Assembly: GCA_029098205.1 (NCBI GenBank)
Contig: JAQXNW010000054.1
Location: 1-23,117, forward strand
Origin: Eubacteriales bacterium
GTDB lineage: Bacteria > Bacillota > Clostridia > Peptostreptococcales > Anaerovoracaceae
DNA: 23,117 nucleotides
Direction: 5' to 3'
Shown here: positions 21,322 to 23,117 of the stretch, one piece after another
Position numbering within the stretch: position 1 is the first letter of the stretch
Layout of the letters: every line of letters begins with the position of its first letter
Notes under the pieces: generated by a model
Told to the model about the DNA's origin: nothing
Database searches by the model: none
The model's input: the letters and a program-made list of their open reading frames with translations, nothing else
Made by a program: the position numbers and the translations under genes

Positions 21322-22845
21322 ATGGCTGAGGTTCTTAACACAATCGACGGCTTTCTGTGGGGCATGCCTTTCATCATCTTTGTACTGGTGATCGGTCTCT
21401 ATTATACCATCCGCGGAAAGTTCTTCCCGATCACTCACTTCGGATACATCATGAAGAACACGATCGGAACCATGTTCGGCAAGAACAAGCAGAAACAGGA
21501 AGTAGCCGAAGGAAGAATTTCTTCATTCGCTGCGGTGGCGATCGCGATCGGCGGAACCGTAGGAATGGGAAATATCGGCGGTGTCGCGACTGCGGTTGCG
21601 ACCGGAGGCCCGGGCGCTGTATTCTGGATGATTTTGTGGGCGTTCTTTGGCATGATGATTAAAATGGTCGAAGTAACCTTAGGATGCTACTACCGGAATA
21701 TCGACGATGACGGCGCCTATTACGGCGGCTCGACGTTCATGATCGAGAAAGGTATCGACTGGGACAGAGGCAAGCATTACGGAGTGGTACTCGCTATGGG
21801 ATTCTCCATCGCGCTGTTCATCTCCTGGCTGGCAGGTTCCCAGGCGTACACAATTTCCGAAGCGCTGAATGTATCCTTCGGAATTAACCCGATCGCGTTC
21901 GTACTTGTTTATTCCGTATTCATCTTCTACGTTACCTATAAGGGAACGACAAGAATCGGAAATTTCGCATCCAAGATCGTGCCGTTCATGTGCTTCGCGT
22001 TCATCGTCGGCGGCGTTCTGATGATCATCGTCAACTATAAGAGCATTCCTTGGGTTATTTATCACATCTTCCGCGACGCGTTCACAGGAACCGCGGCTGC
22101 CGGCGGATTTGCAGGAGCCGGCGTATCGGTTGTAATCCGTTCCGGAATCGCTCGTTCGATGAACTCGAACGAAGCCGGTCAGGGTACATCCCCGTTCGTA
22201 CATGGTTCCGCGGACGTTGACCACCCGATGAAACAGGGTCTCTGGGGCGCTTTCGAGGTATTCATCGATACAATTATTGTCTGCAATATCACCGCATGGG
22301 CCGTTCTCTGCACCGGCGAATGGAACAAGGGCATGGCTGGCGCGACGCTGACAATCGCTGCCTATAAAGCGACATTCGGCGAAGCCGGCGTTATCTTTAT
22401 CGGAATCATGTGCATCCTGTTCGGTGTAACGACGACATCCGCATGGTACAGCTACGATATCGTTAACATCCGTTACATGCTCCGGAATCACCCGGTTGCG
22501 AGAGACGGTCTGGTAAAGGCTTGGAAATTCCTCTTCCCGCTCCCGAACATCATCATCGTAACGACACTTACGCTGCATAACTATGATGCGACCGTATTCT
22601 GGGCGATCACAGATATTTCTCTGGTTCTTCCGATCTTCTTCAACCTGTTCTCGCTGTTCGTAATGCGGAACAAATTCTTTGAAATCTTCAATGATTACAA
22701 GGCACGCTATATGGGAATCGGAACTGTAAACCCGGACTTCAAGGTTTTCTATGAAGACGAGCCGGGCGTTATGGAACGTGAGAAAGCGATCAATGTAAAG
22801 CATCAGGAAGAGATCGCTGAGCATAAGCATCACTCTGACAAATAG
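21322..22845 (+). CDS. Alanine/glycine:cation (Na+/H+) symporter, AGCS family
   Basis: Imports alanine or glycine with sodium across the cytoplasmic membrane. The 507-residue protein has about eleven membrane helices, beginning MPFIIFVLVIGLYYTI. The family signature is GGTVGMGNIGGVATA (77-91). Further AGCS-type stretches are SWLAGSQAYTISEAL, AGAGVSVVIRSGIARSMNSNEAGQG and GVTTTSAWYSYD. The C-terminal ~55 residues are hydrophilic and end in a His/Lys-rich tail (EEIAEHKHHSDK). AGGAGG is seven bases before the ATG. It has its own -10 box, follows a 524-base spacer and ends before a strong terminator, so it is probably monocistronic. The neighbouring dehydratase and OCD-like genes make a link to amino-acid catabolism plausible. 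Confidence 0.94.
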   Translation: MAEVLNTIDGFLWGMPFIIFVLVIGLYYTIRGKFFPITHFGYIMKNTIGTMFGKNKQKQEVAEGRISSFAAVAIAIGGTVGMGNIGGVATAVATGGPGAVFWMILWAFFGMMIKMVEVTLGCYYRNIDDDGAYYGGSTFMIEKGIDWDRGKHYGVVLAMGFSIALFISWLAGSQAYTISEALNVSFGINPIAFVLVYSVFIFYVTYKGTTRIGNFASKIVPFMCFAFIVGGVLMIIVNYKSIPWVIYHIFRDAFTGTAAAGGFAGAGVSVVIRSGIARSMNSNEAGQGTSPFVHGSADVDHPMKQGLWGAFEVFIDTIIVCNITAWAVLCTGEWNKGMAGATLTIAAYKATFGEAGVIFIGIMCILFGVTTTSAWYSYDIVNIRYMLRNHPVARDGLVKAWKFLFPLPNIIIVTTLTLHNYDATVFWAITDISLVLPIFFNLFSLFVMRNKFFEIFNDYKARYMGIGTVNPDFKVFYEDEPGVMEREKAINVKHQEEIAEHKHHSDK

Positions 22846-22863
22846 TAAAAAAAGAAGGAATTT

Positions 22864-22893
22864 CTGAAAGATCAGTTTCGAATTGTCTTTCAG
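22864..22893 (+). other. Accessory hairpin preceding the symporter terminator
   Basis: CTGAAAGA (22864-22871) and TCTTTCAG (22886-22893) form a perfect 8-bp inverted repeat with a 14-base loop, 18 bases after the symporter stop and just before the main terminator. It may protect the 3' end of the mRNA. Confidence 0.4.
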
Positions 22894-22897
22894 ACAG

Positions 22898-22937
22898 AAA
22901 AAACGGAGAACGAGGAAATCCTCGTTCTCCGTTTTTT
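22898..22937. terminator. Strong Rho-independent terminator of the symporter gene
   Basis: A perfect 18-bp inverted repeat: A6 then CGGAGAACGAGG (22898-22915), loop AAAT, then CCTCGTTCTCCG and T6 (22920-22937). The flanking A6/T6 make it functional on either strand. Confidence 0.93.
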
Positions 22938-22989
22938 AGATTCAGCATTTAACAATCCGCGGGCAATTAACAAGCCGCAGACATCTGAC

Positions 22990-23085
22990 CACCCTGCCGA
23001 GTGTGTGAAATAAAGTCTGTAAATAGCTCACTATGGTAGCTAACTTACGCAGGGTGACTGGCTGTAAAGTCGGTCACCCTGTTTT
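22990..23085 (+). promoter_or_regulatory. Two mutually exclusive stems: attenuator-like leader or insertion-sequence end
   Basis: CACCCTGC (22990-22997) is complementary to GCAGGGTG (23049-23056). The same segment CAGGGTGAC (23050-23058) also pairs with GTCACCCTG (23073-23081), which is followed by TTTT. This is the geometry of an antiterminator/terminator pair. Alternatively, GAGTGTGTGAAATAAAGTC (22999-23017) resembles the ends of IS256-type elements, as I recall them, and the hairpin would lie upstream of a transposase beyond the window. No gene starts before 23117. Confidence 0.35.
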
Positions 23086-23117
23086 CAACACTGTAATTTA
23101 TAGCATTTTGAATGTCA

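Noticed and set aside
21679..22833. Minus-strand open frame (384 codons) opposite the symporter
   Set aside because: Highly charged, motif-free translation; the plus strand carries the complete AGCS signature.

Overview
The window looks like chromosome of a low-to-moderate GC Gram-positive anaerobe, most likely a Clostridia-class Bacillota. This rests on purine-rich Shine-Dalgarno (SD) sequences (AGGAGG) before many genes, a CIRCE heat-shock operator, a CBS/DRTGG-type manganese inorganic pyrophosphatase, a NusG-II/Gx-transporter pair and an AGCS-type alanine/glycine symporter. I cannot name a genus. No tRNA, rRNA, CRISPR array or complete mobile element is visible.

Layout. 1-3296 (+): a NusG-domain-II membrane protein overlapping a Gx-family transporter (an EetA/EetB-like pair), then an M24 aminopeptidase P with an extra charged insert. 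3461-10586 (-): a VWA/CoxE-like protein coupled to a MoxR AAA+ ATPase; then, in transcription order, a MalY/PatB aminotransferase, a YhbY RNA-binding protein, an AlaT-like aminotransferase and the pyrophosphatase. 10751-13812 (+): an AEC transporter and two overlapping YibE/F membrane proteins, ending at a perfect bidirectional terminator. 14013-16314 (-): a AAA ATPase whose reading frame continues, after one in-frame amber codon, into a RyR-domain half, followed by a small single-pass membrane protein. 16551-22845 (+): the tRNA t6A dehydratase TcdA, a CIRCE-controlled Hsp20, a MarR regulator with a threonine dehydratase and an ornithine-cyclodeaminase-like enzyme, a 524-base spacer with several inverted repeats, and a sodium:alanine/glycine symporter with a strong terminator. 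The last 120 bases hold two mutually exclusive stems, either an attenuator-like leader or the edge of an insertion sequence.

How the genes fit together. Amino-acid metabolism recurs: AlaT, MalY, threonine dehydratase, the OCD-family enzyme, aminopeptidase P and the alanine/glycine symporter suggest peptide and amino-acid use. MoxR+VWA is a conserved chaperone-like pair. The AAA-RyR gene with its tail-anchored neighbour, own promoter and start-site palindrome is the best candidate for an undescribed system, and the amber codon splitting its ATPase fold is the most striking single-base feature.

A second theme is structural. Many spacers between 3.3 and 14.4 kb consist of short, degenerate head-to-tail repeats (about 10-26 bp). 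In three cases the last repeat runs through the stop codon of the upstream gene, as if the spacer had grown by repeated copying of the gene's 3' end.
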